A DNA stretch of 64,000 nt, from the NCBI GenBank assembly GCA_043228905.1, contig JBHGNT010000002.1, positions 3,100,001-3,164,000 on the forward strand. The letters are read 5' to 3'. Positions 1 through 10,579 of the stretch are shown in pieces. Origin of the DNA: Azolla caroliniana. Its lineage: Eukaryota; Polypodiophyta. Under the pieces are notes generated by a model that saw only the letters and a program-made list of their open reading frames with translations, did not search any database and had not been told where the DNA came from. Positions within the stretch are counted from its first letter, which is position 1; each line of letters opens with the position of its first letter. A program made the translations under genes and the position numbers.

Positions 1-238
1 GGGAGTACTGAAGACACTACGCAATAACGCGTGGATTCCGCAACCACGCAACAAAGCCGCGAAGAAAGATGCAAGCCGAAGCACAGACTTCGTAACTATG
101 CACAACGCAAGCTGGAGCACGGATTTCGCAACTCCGCATACATGCGAGTCGACACGAGTTGACGCGGACTCTAGAACGTGAGTTAAAGCGGATTTCGGAT
201 ACAGTCTAAAACCAACCCGACTTGAGCTTGAGGGGGTG
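1..238 (+). mobile_element. 3' internal end of copia-like element L
   Basis: This stretch runs up to the 3' LTR of a plus-strand LTR retrotransposon whose body lies outside the window. No reading frame of note remains, so it is probably the untranslated tail after RNase H. It ends in a purine tract (positions 225-238, GAGCTTGAGGGGGT) directly before a TGTTGAG terminus, which is the expected place of the polypurine tract that primes plus-strand DNA. Assignment to copia rests on the short LTR and its TGTTGAG start only. Confidence 0.6.
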
Positions 239-619
239 TGTTGAGAATCAAGCTCAACTTGGTCTAGTGTGTGAACTCACCTTGAGAGTGAAGAGACACT
301 CCAACGGTCAAGAGTCACCATTATGTCACCACTTTGTATTCTAGCATTTAGTATGAGTCATAGAATCATATTCTATGACACATAACTTATGAGCTTTCAC
401 ATTCCCCTTGCTCCATGAGCCTTGTAGTTAATGAAGAGAGAGGGTGACTACATAAAGCACCCTCCTCCCACCTTGTAAAATGTTGAGTCTTTCTCCTTTG
501 TCAATATACTTTTACCTTGCGTATTCTCTGTGTTTCACTCTCTCTCCCTCTCTCTCTTACACACACACATAACTCACATCTCTTCCACTTCACAAGAATC
601 CATCTCTTGATTCTTTACA
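239..619 (+). repeat. 3' LTR of copia-like element L
   Basis: A 381-bp LTR beginning TGTTGAGAATCAAGC and ending TTCTTTACA. Its left side is a polypurine tract. Its right side joins, without spacer, gag sequence of TR-GAG A (CCGACTCTCTTTGCC), which is uninterrupted in copies D (near 17252) and M (near 27908). That fixes the 3' boundary. The flanking five bases CCGAC (620-624) should be the target duplication, but the 5' side is outside the window. No other copy of this LTR is seen here; the solo LTR at 24166 shares only the TGTTGAG start and a TACA end. Confidence 0.75.
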
Positions 620-1307
620 CCGACTCTCTTTGCCGTTCGGCCTCTTCCCGCTGTGATGGCACGCCGCCGTGCGCCTTCCTCCTAGCCTTCTCGGCTCGCT
701 CGTCATCCAGCCGTTGGCATACCCTTCCGAATTTCGACTAGTCCTCCATAAGGCCATTTGCTCTGTCCTCGTCTTCGAGCTCAATCCCGATGGCCTCCCG
801 TTCCGCTCGGTCGATCGACTTAACGAACAACAGGACTTTGTCTGCCCCCACCAAACCTTGTTCCTGCTCCGGGAGCCGAGCAAGCCGTCGTTGGAACTCT
901 CGGAACGCCTTCGTTGCGCCCTGGTGGGTCTTCGCCAATGCAACCCACTTGTCGAAGCCGCGTCGTCCCCGGCTCTTCCGACGTCCTCCATATGCCTACA
1001 GGTGCGCCTCTTCGAAGGCCTCCCACGAACTATGACCTTCTCGTAGCTCCTTCACTTTTGCGTGCATACGAACGACGAAGACCCGACAGAAGAACTCTAG
1101 CCTCAACGCCTCGTCTACGTCTCGCTCCTCCATTTCCGCGTTGTAGGCTTCCAAGTAGAATGGGACTTTGTCCCCATTGAAACGACCGACTCTTTCGACC
1201 ACTCATTGAACAGCTCGTTGCGCCGCCTCGCTTCTTGTTGTTGCTCGACCAAACTCCCTCACCGCTTAGACAAAAAGTTGTGCGATGTCGTCTTCTTCCA
1301 ACTCCAT
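620..1307 (-). pseudogene. gag: Gag pseudogene of TR-GAG element A (3' part lost to element L)
   Basis: Minus-strand gag remnant, read from the ATG at 1307. The opening acidic motif M-E-L-E-E-D-D matches copy M and resembles copies D and N. A short capsid-type segment, FNGDKVPFYLEAYNAEM, is followed by RLARLPEQEQGL and DKVLLFV in another frame. In-frame stops fall after LFV and after QRAVQ, and the frame shifts near 995-940. The family gag is homologous to that of autonomous element E, so a capsid role is inferred. The element L insertion at 619/620 removes the rest from view. No protein product is likely from this copy. Confidence 0.8.
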
Positions 1308-1328
1308 TCTCCCTTGCCACCTATCACA

Positions 1329-1343
1329 TCGGGTTCACCAAAT
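1329..1343 (-). other. Primer-binding site of TR-GAG A (tRNA-Trp type)
   Basis: On the minus strand the LTR is followed after one base by TTTGGTGAACCCGAT. Its first bases are complementary to the tRNA-Trp 3' end (…GTCGGGTTCACCA). Position and polarity show that 1345-2087 is the 5' LTR of a minus-strand element. One mismatch to the other copies (GAT for GAC). Confidence 0.75.
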
Positions 1344-1344
1344 A

Positions 1345-2087
1345 TGTCGCGTTGTTACGCGTGTGTTGGTAGAAAGGGCGGGACCACGGGGGTCTCGGAC
1401 GAGGGAGAAAAGGGATGCCAAGAAAACCGACTCTGGACACGTTCCAGAGGCTACCGAACACGAGAGAGAGAGAGAGTGAGAGCTTGTGCGCAACACCGAC
1501 TCCAATGTACAAAAATAAAGGGGGTAGAAAAACTCGGCACCATCAGAGATGCGGGTGTGCACAACCAAACATATATATATATATTACAAGAAGAAGATAC
1601 AACCCTGGCTTCGAGTCGGACCTAGGAAGCTCAGGACACAATAGTTGTCTACTGCCAAGCCGTCTGTCGGGGAGCTCTCGGGCTTGTTGTGCCGAGCGAG
1701 GTCTTGCGCAGGAGACAGGGCCGAAACAGAACTGCTAGATGCCAGGACTTGCTCACCCCAAAATGACGAAGAAGAAGCAGAACTAGATGAAACCCTAGGC
1801 AAGAGAAAATAAAGAAAACAAGAAACTAACTTACTTCGAACCTAACGGTATACCCTCCTAACTCAAAATGGGCAACCCCTCTCTACAAGGGACCCTCGCT
1901 TCCTTTTATAGAGCAAGGAGAGGAATGCGTTACAATGTGGGATAAATCCCGACTTACATGGGATTCTCTGTCCCGACTTAACTCCTATTTATTCACATGT
2001 TTTTACAAGGGTAAGTGCATATGGTGCACTCCACCGATTCTTTCGATATTCCCCGGTTTCTGACCATGGCCCAGAATCTTCACGACA
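1345..2087 (-). repeat. 5' LTR of TR-GAG element A
   Basis: A 743-bp LTR; plus-strand ends are TGTCGCGTTG and CTTCACGACA. Read on the minus strand it has a U3 of about 180 bp, a TATA box CTATAAAAGGA (1901-1912), then a long R/U5 with pyrimidine-rich and microsatellite-like stretches. The other window copies align end to end. The right flank ACGT (2088-2091) is one half of a presumed 4-bp target duplication. The left partner lies outside the window. The target is the module block of fragment P. Confidence 0.85.
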
Positions 2088-3718
2088 ACGTGTTCTCGTT
2101 CCCGGCCCCCCGTTGTGCTGTCTTCCGCTTTCCTTGTTCGGCACCACCTGTGCCAAACACCGTCCCGTACTCATGCTTCGCTTTGGCCCTTGATGGCTAC
2201 ATGCACGTCTTCCATTTCGCTTTCGGGTGTGCCCTTTCCGGCTCGACACACCGCTCCTTAACCGGGTGTCCCCGACAACTTACCGTAAAATCACCCTTGC
2301 CATGTCCCGGCTCGCATGGCTTCCAATCCGTTCACGTAACGCCTTGGGTGATCGGTGCGTCTGTTGTTGCCGCCTTCGTCCCCTTGCCGCCACCTTCCAT
2401 TACCCTCAGTCTCACGTTGCCACGTTGGCCGAATAGTCGGGGTCTCCGAACAGGTGTGAAGGATCCTTCTCGGCCTTCATCTTGTTGGCTCACCGACTCG
2501 TGTACCAAGCACGTCCAATCTTTGTCTTGCCAACTCTGTCGGTCGGGTCCGTATCCGGTTTGTGGCCGTCTCGCTGGCCTCATACCTTTCTTTGCTTTGC
2601 TTCCCTTCATCCGATCACGTTCTGCTTCCCTTCTCTCTAGGTCTCACGCCGGCACTTTGTCGCCAGTAGCCGGAGTCTCCGGATTGGTGTGAGTGTCTTC
2701 AAGGGACCTCCCCCTTGTCGTCTTCGGTTGCCCGCCTTGCCGTTTTCCTCTTGCCGTAGTCCCGACCTCTACGTCGGCCTCTTCTGATGGTCACGTTCTT
2801 GCTGCCACCGTTCTCTCCTATAGGACTCACGTCAGCACTCGGGTTGACCGCCGGATCGGTGTGAGGAACTTCGTAGAACGCCCATCCGCAGTCTTTCGCC
2901 TTCGTCCCCTCGCTGCCACTGTTCGTCACTCTAGGTCTCACGCCGGCTCTCAGGCCAACCGCCGGAGTCTCTAGAACCGGTGTGAAGGATACTCCTCGGG
3001 CTCGTCATATCTCTGACCCTTATCCTGGGTCATCTTTCTCCGCAAGTCAAGAGGGTGGCTCGCTCCACACCCTTTCCCGTGGTACCGACGTACTGTGTTC
3101 CTGGTCTCTCCATAGGCCCACTCTCTCCTCCCTCCCGGATCAGTTATCCGGAAGTCCGCTCTGCTCGGTTCTCGTCCGGGTTCGTCCGTCATTCTCTAGA
3201 TTGCCGGGTCCCATTCTCCTACCGCCATTGTTAGTATCTTGGTCTTACGTCGAATCCGATGCCGACCTCCGGAGTCTCTAGATCCGGTGTGAGGTGACCC
3301 ATAGGACCGGTCTTCGCTCTCCGCTTCGTCCCTTGTACTTCCCCCGAACTCGTCGTCGCTCTCCTTCTTGTGCTCCCGCCTCCATCTTCCATCTCTTTCG
3401 GTCTCACGTTGGCACGCTGGACGAATTTCCGAAGTCTCCGGTCAAGATGTGGGGACACTGATTTCGTAACAACTCCCGATGACTCATCCGGGGCCACCGA
3501 CCCTTTTAGTGGTGTCGGTGGAAAGCATCCGCTCTATGATCGATCAAGCCCCGCCTGGGCTTGATTGTCCAATGTCTGGAGTTTCGACTCCGATGCCGAT
3601 TCTGCCGGACTCATTCCGTACCCTCGATCATTTCCCTTTCCATTCTCGACCTTCGCATGGTTGGTCTTTCTCCCTATGTAAAAGAGGGTGGCTTTTTCCG
3701 CACCCAATCTCGTACCGG
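2088..3718 (-). mobile_element. Fragment P: module block of another TR-GAG element
   Basis: Internal TR-GAG sequence between the A insertion (left) and the D insertion (right). It carries at least six degenerate copies of the family's repeat module (near 2385, 2640, 2800, 2915, 3215 and 3380). Each has the pattern GGTCTCACG, GCCGG, CCGGAGTCTCCGG or a variant, then GGTGTGAGGATC. It aligns collinearly with 57.6-59.4 kb of copy N. Its plus-strand frames (for example 2015-2692) are open only because of base composition. Its LTRs and gag are not in the window. Confidence 0.75.
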
Positions 3719-3892
3719 TGTCACGAAGTTTCGTGCGTGCGTGTAGAAGGGCGGGACCACGAGGGTCTTGGACTAGGGAGTGACGGAGCATAGGAAGTCG
3801 TGCTTCACCATTTCCGGGGCATCCCAGAAGCACACCGGAAGCAACCGAAGGGAGAGAGAGAGAGAGAGAGCAGGCACGCAACATTGACTCTC
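3719..3892 (-). repeat. 3' LTR of TR-GAG D, U5 part
   Basis: The first 174 bp (plus-strand order) of the 3' LTR, starting TGTCACGAAGTTTCGTG and ending CTCTC at the element C insertion point. The other half is at 13298-13969. The terminal hairpin CACGAA-GT-TTCGTG differs from that of the 5' LTR (CGCGAA-GT-TTCGCG) by paired changes. Confidence 0.85.
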
Positions 3893-4334
3893 TGTTGCCT
3901 CTTAGGAAACAGGGTCTGTGGTTAGTCCTTCGACCTAGACCCCAAGGTGGGTGTGGAACAACGAACAGAGCTTAATCGTACTACGTAAGGAGGGAACCTA
4001 TGTGACTCCGCTATGTGTAAGGGGAGATGGCTACAACCGACTCCTTCTCATAGGTTGCGCTTATGTACTACACGATTACGTATCCGAGACACTAACACTG
4101 AATTAGCCGTAGCTATACACAGAAACTCAGAGAAGATAGTATTCTATTATCAGGCGTTCTTTTTACAATTCCCAGAATTTACACACACCTCCTTACAAGG
4201 TTTTCTGCCCTTTATATATGCAAGGTCTAATTAGCTGTTCACGCGTACCCGCTTGAACCGTTACATACGTTACGCTTTATATAGTTTCTTATTCCTACGC
4301 TTTTGGCCGTCGGTTACTATTCCGGCGGACAACA
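3893..4334 (-). repeat. 3' LTR of Ty3 element C
   Basis: A 442-bp LTR with plus-strand ends TGTTGCCTCTTAGG and GGCGGACAACA. On the minus strand the TATA-like motif TATATAAAG lies near 4210-4220. It matches the 5' LTR with roughly 20 visible differences, including changes at CpG sites. Confidence 0.9.
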
Positions 4335-4381
4335 CCTGGCACGCCTGTGGGATAGTGCCTTTGCACATCGGACCCATCCCG

Positions 4382-5262
4382 TTAATCTTCTTCCAAAATG
4401 CCTCGGATGTTTGGCTCTGTTGTGGTGTCCTCGGCCGGAGTTGATGTAGGGCCCGTAGGAGCATCGTGGTGCAGCTCCTCTGCTTGGTCGGCCTGGTTTG
4501 TCCCGGAGTCACCTTCGCCGTGTGCGGGTGGTCCGGGTACGGTGGGCTCTTCTTGAGTTCGTGGACTGGGCTCCGCCGGTAGGGTGCTTGCCGTCGGCTG
4601 CTGCTCTGCCTCTATTGTTACGTCCTCCGCGGTGTTGGCCGTTTTTGTGTGTCCCTGGGCGTGGGGAGGGGATTCCACCTGGTCCGCACTATTTTCCACG
4701 TTTTCTGAAGATGGTGTAGGCTGGACCTTTTGTTGGTTAATCGTTTCGCTGTCTGGTCTTGTGGGGAACTCCGCTCGTTCGTCCCTGCTATTCTCCTCCG
4801 TTGTCCTCGCTGGTGATCGGTCCTGGGGTTCCTCTTCTTCGGCTGGGCCTGGAATTGGTGTCTCGCTGGGTTCCTCGTTTGTATGTGTGTTGCCGGTTTG
4901 TGTGATCTGGTGAAATAGCTCCTCCTGACTTTCACCAAAATTATCTAAGAGTTGTGTGAGTTCTTCGGAGTGTTGGTCTGCTAACGTGCGATAGTCTTGC
5001 GCTAGGTCCTCCTATACGGTCGCAATGCTCTCCTCATTTAGCTTATAAAACCCTCGGTCGTCTTTCCGCCGGTTCTCCTAGTCCGCACGATACGTGTGCA
5101 ATTCCGCTGCTTGGGTTGCCCACGCTATCCATCCTTTGTCCAACGCCGTTTTCAATTGCGATGTGAACCTTTCCCGGTTGGTTTGGAGAAGGATGCGCAC
5201 GTTATCCGTGATGGCCTGCCAGCAGTTGCGTCTTCCATCGACTTCTGGAGATTTGCGATTTC
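4382..5262 (-). pseudogene. C-terminal acidic tail of the post-integrase ORF, element C
   Basis: Continues the coiled-coil ORF below. In one frame it reads KTALDKGWIAWATQAAELHT with scattered stops, then LDNFGESQEELFHQ, then a long low-complexity tail rich in Glu, Pro, Thr, Gln and Asp, ending GILEED just before the 3' LTR. Frame 4699-4382 is open for 105 codons. Several stops and at least one frame change break the link to 5263-6540. I see no membrane segment that would suggest an envelope protein. Function unknown. Confidence 0.65.
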
Positions 5263-6540
5263 CTACTGTTTAACGGCTGCCGCTTCCTCATACGTGGCCT
5301 TCAGGCCCGCCCACAGCTGAGATTCCTTTTCATGCTGTTTTTCTAATTTCCCCATTTCATTGTTTAGGCAGATTTCGAGTTGATGCCGTCTGTCTTGTTC
5401 GACTACCAACTGTTCATCGAACCATACCTTCTTTTTCTCTAATAAGGCCCGAAGTCCCGCTATTGCCGCCTCTGATTTCTTGGCGTCCTCTCGTAATTGG
5501 GCGTTGTCGTCTTTTGTCCGGATGTGTTGTGCCACCTCCGTAGCTAGTTTCTCTTCAAGCGTTTTTACGGCTTTTCGTCCGTTAGCCCGTATCTCCTTTT
5601 CTCTGTCGGAGGATTGGTGTAGCTCTGCTCGAAGGCGGTCAATTTTGGATTCCGCTAGTTGCACGGCCCTTTTTGCTTTTGAGGCGATGGCGGTCTGAGC
5701 CTCGATTTCTTCTTTGCGAGCGTCGATAACGTGGTTCGGTGGCTGGGTTTCGTGTTGCGCCGTAGTTGTATGAGCTTCTAACTCCGCAATGCGTGCGTTG
5801 TCCTTTTGTAGTTCGGCTTCGGTCAGTTTAACCTTCTTCCAGACATTCTTATTTTTTATGGCCATCTCCTTGGCACCTGTGCTGACCTTTGCCAATTCCC
5901 GATGGACTTCGACTAGGGCCGTGTTTAAGGGTGGTATCTCCATCCCTACTCGCCGTACCCCAGCGTTCCTCTGTCTGCCAACCCTAGCCAGCTGGTCCTC
6001 ATCGTTGCTCTCCGTTGTTTGTGTTAGGGCGCGCTCTATCATTTGTTGTTCTGCATGCTCCTCGGCCATGCGTTGAGCGGGTTTGACCTGTTGTGCTGCC
6101 AGGAACTCCATGAGCTTGAAAGAGGTCCCGAACTGCAAGAGGGCACTGAATTCGTGGGCCGTATCCGGAATATCCGGATATGCCAAAACCTCGCTTTCCG
6201 CCGTCAATACGGCTTTCCCTCGCTGGGACCGAGTCGTAATAATCAGCCACGGCTCCCGGATGATTTCGAAGGTGGTATTGGGCTCTGCTGTTGCGGGGCC
6301 TTCGCCTGCGGTTGGTGCCTCCGGATCTGTGGGGGCATTTTTTACCATCCCCCACCCATCCTTTCTGTCCAATCTACGTCGTTTGGGTCTAGGGCTTTCC
6401 CCTCGTGCTTCGGTGGCTGGTCTGGGGCAGCCTCCATGGGGTGTCTCGGCTATTCCTCCTGCGTCGCCTGTATATCCGGTTGGTCGGTAGGAGGTGTTGT
6501 CCTTGGGTCTAGTTGGGCCGGTTGGGGTTCCTCCTCCCAT
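5263..6540 (-). CDS. Coiled-coil ORF in env position, element C (425 codons)
   Basis: The longest open frame of element C, from an ATG at 6540 that may be internal to a longer ancestral ORF. Residues 1-80 are Pro/Gly/Glu-rich with a basic nuclear-signal-like cluster (PRPKRRRLDRK). Residues about 90-150 look globular (FEIIREPWLIITTRSQRGK, then FSALLQFGTSFKLMEFL). From about 150 to the end the sequence is highly charged and Ala/Glu/Lys/Arg-rich with heptad character, so a long coiled coil is predicted. It lies downstream of integrase in the sense orientation, the place of env-like ORFs in Athila-type elements. No signal peptide or transmembrane helix is visible. I do not recognise the family. 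Confidence 0.7.
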   Translation of the reverse strand: MGGGTPTGPTRPKDNTSYRPTGYTGDAGGIAETPHGGCPRPATEARGESPRPKRRRLDRKDGWGMVKNAPTDPEAPTAGEGPATAEPNTTFEIIREPWLIITTRSQRGKAVLTAESEVLAYPDIPDTAHEFSALLQFGTSFKLMEFLAAQQVKPAQRMAEEHAEQQMIERALTQTTESNDEDQLARVGRQRNAGVRRVGMEIPPLNTALVEVHRELAKVSTGAKEMAIKNKNVWKKVKLTEAELQKDNARIAELEAHTTTAQHETQPPNHVIDARKEEIEAQTAIASKAKRAVQLAESKIDRLRAELHQSSDREKEIRANGRKAVKTLEEKLATEVAQHIRTKDDNAQLREDAKKSEAAIAGLRALLEKKKVWFDEQLVVEQDRRHQLEICLNNEMGKLEKQHEKESQLWAGLKATYEEAAAVKQ

Positions 6541-7352
6541 GCTGGGGCCGCTAATTCCGCTAACCTGCGTTTCGCGGAGCGGGGCGGGGCCGTGGGTTGG
6601 CTACTGGGCTGTGGTGCTGGTAGACCTCGGGGTGGAAACAGTACCGTAAAGTATTGTTGGATGATTGGCCTGAGCTTTTTGCCTGCTTGGTACGCATGCA
6701 AGCCTTCCCATAACGCCGGCCCTGTGATGACCCCCCAGTCGACTGTACGCCCCTCAAAGGTGTCGATAATGATGCCCGCCTTCTGTTTAGGCATCCCGTA
6801 AGCATTGACATGGACGCAGCCTACTTCCAGTAGGAACTTGGCCACTTCACGGAAGAAGGGATCCGGAATCTGTTTTGTTCGGCGGAGGATGAGTATGGGC
6901 AAAATACCGCTGCAGCGCCTCTGTAGGAGGTATTTTGAAATGTCTTTCGCCTAGTGAAGATAGGTCTAACTTCCTCCGAATGGAAGAGTTTGTGACTGTG
7001 TCGATGTTAAGCCGCCTGGCGATGTCCATGGCGTCCGGGTGCGGAGGTGCTTCTGCGACCCGAATATAACCATCCAGGCGCTTCTCCACGAGCCATCGGC
7101 GTAGGGCAGTAGAGATGAAGATCGGCATCGCCAGGGTAGGTTCGTGGAGAGGCGACAGGTAGTAGTGGTGAGTTGGAGCTCTGAGATGTGATGGGGAAGA
7201 AGGTGAGGAGGAGCGATGGGAGCGTTGATAGCTAGACGTTGTGTTTCTGCTTTGTGCAAAAAACCTTCTATTTCCTTCTTTTTGTGGCTTAGGGTTCCTT
7301 GGGCGGTGAGCCATTGTGGTGCCGCGTGTTCTTGAACTAGGATTTTGTGCAT
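6450..7352 (-). pseudogene. N-terminal part of the post-integrase ORF, element C (frameshifted)
   Basis: Two overlapping minus frames. 7314-6847, ATG at 7314, holds a Ser/His-rich leader, then a folded-looking segment (FISTALRRWLVEKRLDGYI, LDLSSLGERHFKIPPTEAL). 6902-6450 continues it (ILRRTKQIPDPFFREVAKF, VDWGVITGPALWEGLHAY). The two join by a one-base shift near 6895, and the second overlaps the 425-codon frame by 91 bases in another phase. Together they suggest an ancestral protein of about 980 residues. Charged and hydrophobic residues alternate as in a soluble domain. Not recognised; a plant mobile-domain or transposon-derived DNA-associated protein is possible. Confidence 0.6.
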
Positions 7353-7469
7353 GCCTTTAGTCGTTTTAATAGTCGCTATCTTCTCTCTTTTTTATTTTTC
7401 TTTTTTTCCTAAAGGTTAGTTACCCCTTATTTTTACATTATAGTACAATTGGGCCTGTCCCTTTTACGC

Positions 7470-8409
7470 TGCAGCGGGTTCTCCGGCTTTGTCACGTTCG
7501 GCAGTGAATGGGTTAGGTGGTGTAGGGCCTAGGTAAGGTTTGAGCCGAAACCCATTCACTTTTTGCCGTACTATTTCTCCAGCCAGTGTTCCTAGTCGGA
7601 ACGTGCCCTGTTCCGCTCCAATTATCCAGTATGGGCCGGTTCAGTGGAAACGTAGCTTACCCGGCATCTGGCCCATGCATGTTTGAAAAACTAGCACTGC
7701 TCGGCCCACGACGAACTCCTTTTCCCTTGCGCTCTGATGCTGATCGACAAATGCTTTACGCCATCGCTGTTCTTCTTCCAACACAGCCATGCTGTGGACG
7801 CGTTTCTCCCCTAGTTCGAGGAGTTGGTAGAGCCGTTCCTCCTCTGACTTGGCTTCTAATAATCGGTTCCGTACCTAAATGCGCAAACTAGGTACCCGGA
7901 ATTCAATCGGCATTACCGCTTCTAGTCCAAACGCTAGCCGGAACGGTGTTGACCGTATGCTTGTTTTGTAACTAGTTCTGTACGCCCATAATGCGCTCTG
8001 GAGTTTTGGTATCCCAGTCCGTTCAGTTTTTATTGACGGTTTTCTTTAAAATGGTCTGTAAAGTTTTGTTCGTGGATTCCGCTAATCCATTCGCCTGCGG
8101 GTAGTATGGCGTGCTTTTCTTGTGGACGACTGTGTAATGCTGTGTTAGTTCCCGAACCACTGTATTGAGGAAGTGCCTCCCCTGGTCACTAATGACCTCA
8201 ATCGGGCAGCCGAACCGACACCAGATGTGCTCGTACAGAAATTTGGCTGTGACGACCGCCGTATTTTCCCGTAGTGCCTTTGCTTCTACCCATTTGGTAC
8301 AGTAATCCGTGGCTACCAATATGTATTTGTTACCCGTACGGGCTGCTGCTGGTGTGAAGGGCCCCACAAAATCCAATCCCCACATTTGGAAGGGGTCTAG
8401 TGGTAGCAC
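7470..8409 (-). pseudogene. int: Integrase core and C-terminus, element C
   Basis: Frame 8409-8023 carries the integrase core: GLDFVGPF (first Asp), VISDQGRHF (second Asp), and GLAESTN (Glu) exactly 35 residues after the second Asp, so the DD35E triad is intact. Below 8023 the frame is broken by several stops, but C-terminal remnants can be followed (TGPYWIIGAEQGTFRLGTL, NGFRLKPYLGPTPPNPF) to a stop near 7470. The last segment has the usual WxGPYxI-like fold of the integrase C-terminal domain. No chromodomain is visible. Integrase would insert the cDNA copy into host DNA. Confidence 0.8.
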
Positions 8410-8412
8410 GGG

Positions 8413-9687
8413 CTAGTGTGGCATCCTTGCGTCCTCCGCGGGCTGACCCATCCGCTGGCACAAATCACACTTTCTACAATACTCGGATGTGTCCTTCTGT
8501 GTTGTTGGCCACCATAAGCCCGCCTGCCATACTTTGCGGGCTGTCACGTTGCCTGCGTAATGGCCGCCGGCCGTGCCGCATTGTGCCTCCCGTAACACTG
8601 CTTCTTTTTCATCCTGACGGACTCCTCGTCGCCAAATGCCGTCACTTCCTTTGTGATATAAATACCCTTCGACCAGGCAGAAGTGACGGCTTCGAACGGC
8701 TAGTCGTTTCTTCTCGTCTGTGCGTAATTGTGGTGGAGGTAGTCCTGTAGTCAAAAAGTACGTCATTTCCATAAGCCATCGATCCGGAAAGGTGGATTCT
8801 GTTTTTTTTGCAATTGTCGCTACTCGCCAGATGTCGGCGTCCGGAAAATCGTCGTCGTCTTTCTGTACTGTTTCTCCACTCACAAGTCTACTCAAAAAAT
8901 CCGCCACTGCGTGTTGCGTCCCTAGCCGGTGCTGAATTACGAACTCGAATTCCTGGAGCAGCAGCATCCACCGCGCCAATTTCCCTGTCAGGGCTTGTTT
9001 CTCTACCAAATACAATAATGCCGAATGATCTACGTGGAACGTGAATTTCTGTCCTAGTAAATAATGTCGGAATTTATTGATGCTATAGATCATCCCTAGC
9101 GCCTCCCACTCTGTTGTGGAATAGTTACGCTCTGCTGCTGATAATTTACGACTTGCGTAGTATACTGGCCTGTACCAGTTTGGTTCGGTAAGTTGCATTA
9201 GCGCGCTTCCTATTGTTGTGTCCGAGGCGTCGACGAACACGTGAAATGGTATCGCCCAAACTGAAGGTTGTACTACGGGGGCCTGTGTAAGCATTATCTT
9301 AAGTGCCTCATATGCCTTATCCTCTGTTGCAGTCCATTGAAAAGGAGTCCGATGTACGGCAGCGTGTAGTGGCGTGGCGAAGTCCGCCAAATACCGTATC
9401 ATCCGACTATGCCACCATATTTGGCCCAAAAACCGACTAAGTGCTTTGGCATTTGTCAGAGTTTTAGCTTGCGTAATAGCGGAGATCTTGTTTGGGTCGA
9501 CCGCTATTCCTTCCTTGCTGACTATGTGGCCCAGGAGAGCCCCGCTGGTCACGCCGAATGCACATTTCGCGGGATTCAGGCTTAAGGGTGCAATGCGGCA
9601 ACGTTCCAGGCAAAGACGTAAGTGCGAGAAATGGTCTTTTGTTCGCCCATATACCGCAAAATCATCTAAAAAGAATGTATTCCCCAA
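8413..9687 (-). pseudogene. pol: Reverse transcriptase (palm) to RNase H and H2C2 of element C
   Basis: A 424-codon open frame without internal stops. It begins with the catalytic strand FFLDDFAVYG (an FxDD variant of YxDD), then the thumb (LGHIVSKEGIAVDPNKI), then RNase H (HVFVDASDTTIGSAL, then YSTTEWEALGMIYSI and HVDHSALLYL), and ends with the H2C2 zinc-binding linker (GGHYAGNVTARKV, CRKCDLCQRMG). It is out of phase with the upstream reverse-transcriptase frame (10543-9662); a few residues are missing between ITEIFGEYI and FFLDD. Copying of the RNA genome and RNA removal are the family roles, but this copy is broken at the active-site strand. Confidence 0.85.
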
Positions 9688-10543
9688 AGATCTCCGTAAT
9701 CGTTCGTTGGAATGTTGCCGGTGCTGTCTTTAGGCCGAACATCATGATGACCGCCACATATACTCCCCAGTCCGTGACAAATGCCATCTTCTCCTGGTCG
9801 TCGGGGTGCGTGCGCACTTGGTTATAGCCACTGAAGCCATCTAAGAAACTGTACATCTCATGGCCTGCGACGGCGTCCAGCACGCTATCAGTGAAGGGTA
9901 AGGGAAATGCATCCGTAATGGTTACGACGTTTAATTTTCGGTAATCCATGCATACCCGTATTTTGCCGTTTTTCTTTGGGACAACCACTATCGGGCTAAG
10001 CCATGTCGGTTGTTTTACTGGTCGTATGAACCCAGCCCTCAGCAGCTTGTCAATTTCTTCTTTCACACGGGTCGCGTAATTGGGGTTCATGCGGTAGCGA
10101 CGCTGCTGGACAGGTTTCGCGTTCGTTGCTAAATTGATCTTATGCTGATAGAACTTGGGATCTAACCCCTTCATGTCCTCATGAGCCCACACGAACACAT
10201 CTTTATATTCTGTGAGTAGTGCGATCATTGTGGTTCTCTGGTCCAGCCTCAATTCCTTTGCTATGGAGAGGAACCGGGGTTCCGATCCTGTACCCACATT
10301 CACTTCGTCGAGAGCGGAAGCGGTGACCTGTCGTGAAATCTCCATTTCCCTTTCGGAGGCCGCCCGTGCTCTGCTAAGTTCCAATATGGACTCTGGGTTT
10401 GGTTCGTACGGCTCTTCGCTCGGAACAATGGCCGTAGTATATTCTGCCGCAATTGCGATGACATCTATCTCAAACAGCGGAATAATCCGAGGATGTTCGT
10501 CAAGGTACGCTTCCAATTCGGCATCCTCCACCCTAGGTAGCAT
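9662..10543 (-). pseudogene. pol: Reverse transcriptase N-terminal half, element C
   Basis: A 293-codon frame. Residues about 90-290 hold the fingers and palm: WLSPIVVVPKKNGKIRVCMD, YRKLNVVTITDAFPLPF, then YSFLDGFSGYNQVRTHPDDQ with the first catalytic Asp, then FGLKTAPATFQRTITEIFGE. The wording is typical of the plant OTA branch rather than chromoviruses. It ends by frameshift before the FLDD motif, which is in the next frame. An N-terminal protease-RT linker (about residues 1-90) is Glu-rich. Confidence 0.85.
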
Positions 10544-10579
10544 ATTGATGTCTTCCGCATATAACGGTGTTATCCCCTT

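Noticed and set aside
2015-2692. 225-codon plus-strand ORF starting in LTR A and running through fragment P
   Set aside because: It crosses an insertion junction, has no recognisable motif and lies on the strand opposite to the element. It reflects low stop density in GC-rich repeats.
4382-5262. Possible viral envelope gene in element C
   Set aside because: No signal peptide, transmembrane helix or cysteine pattern; the tail is low-complexity and acidic.
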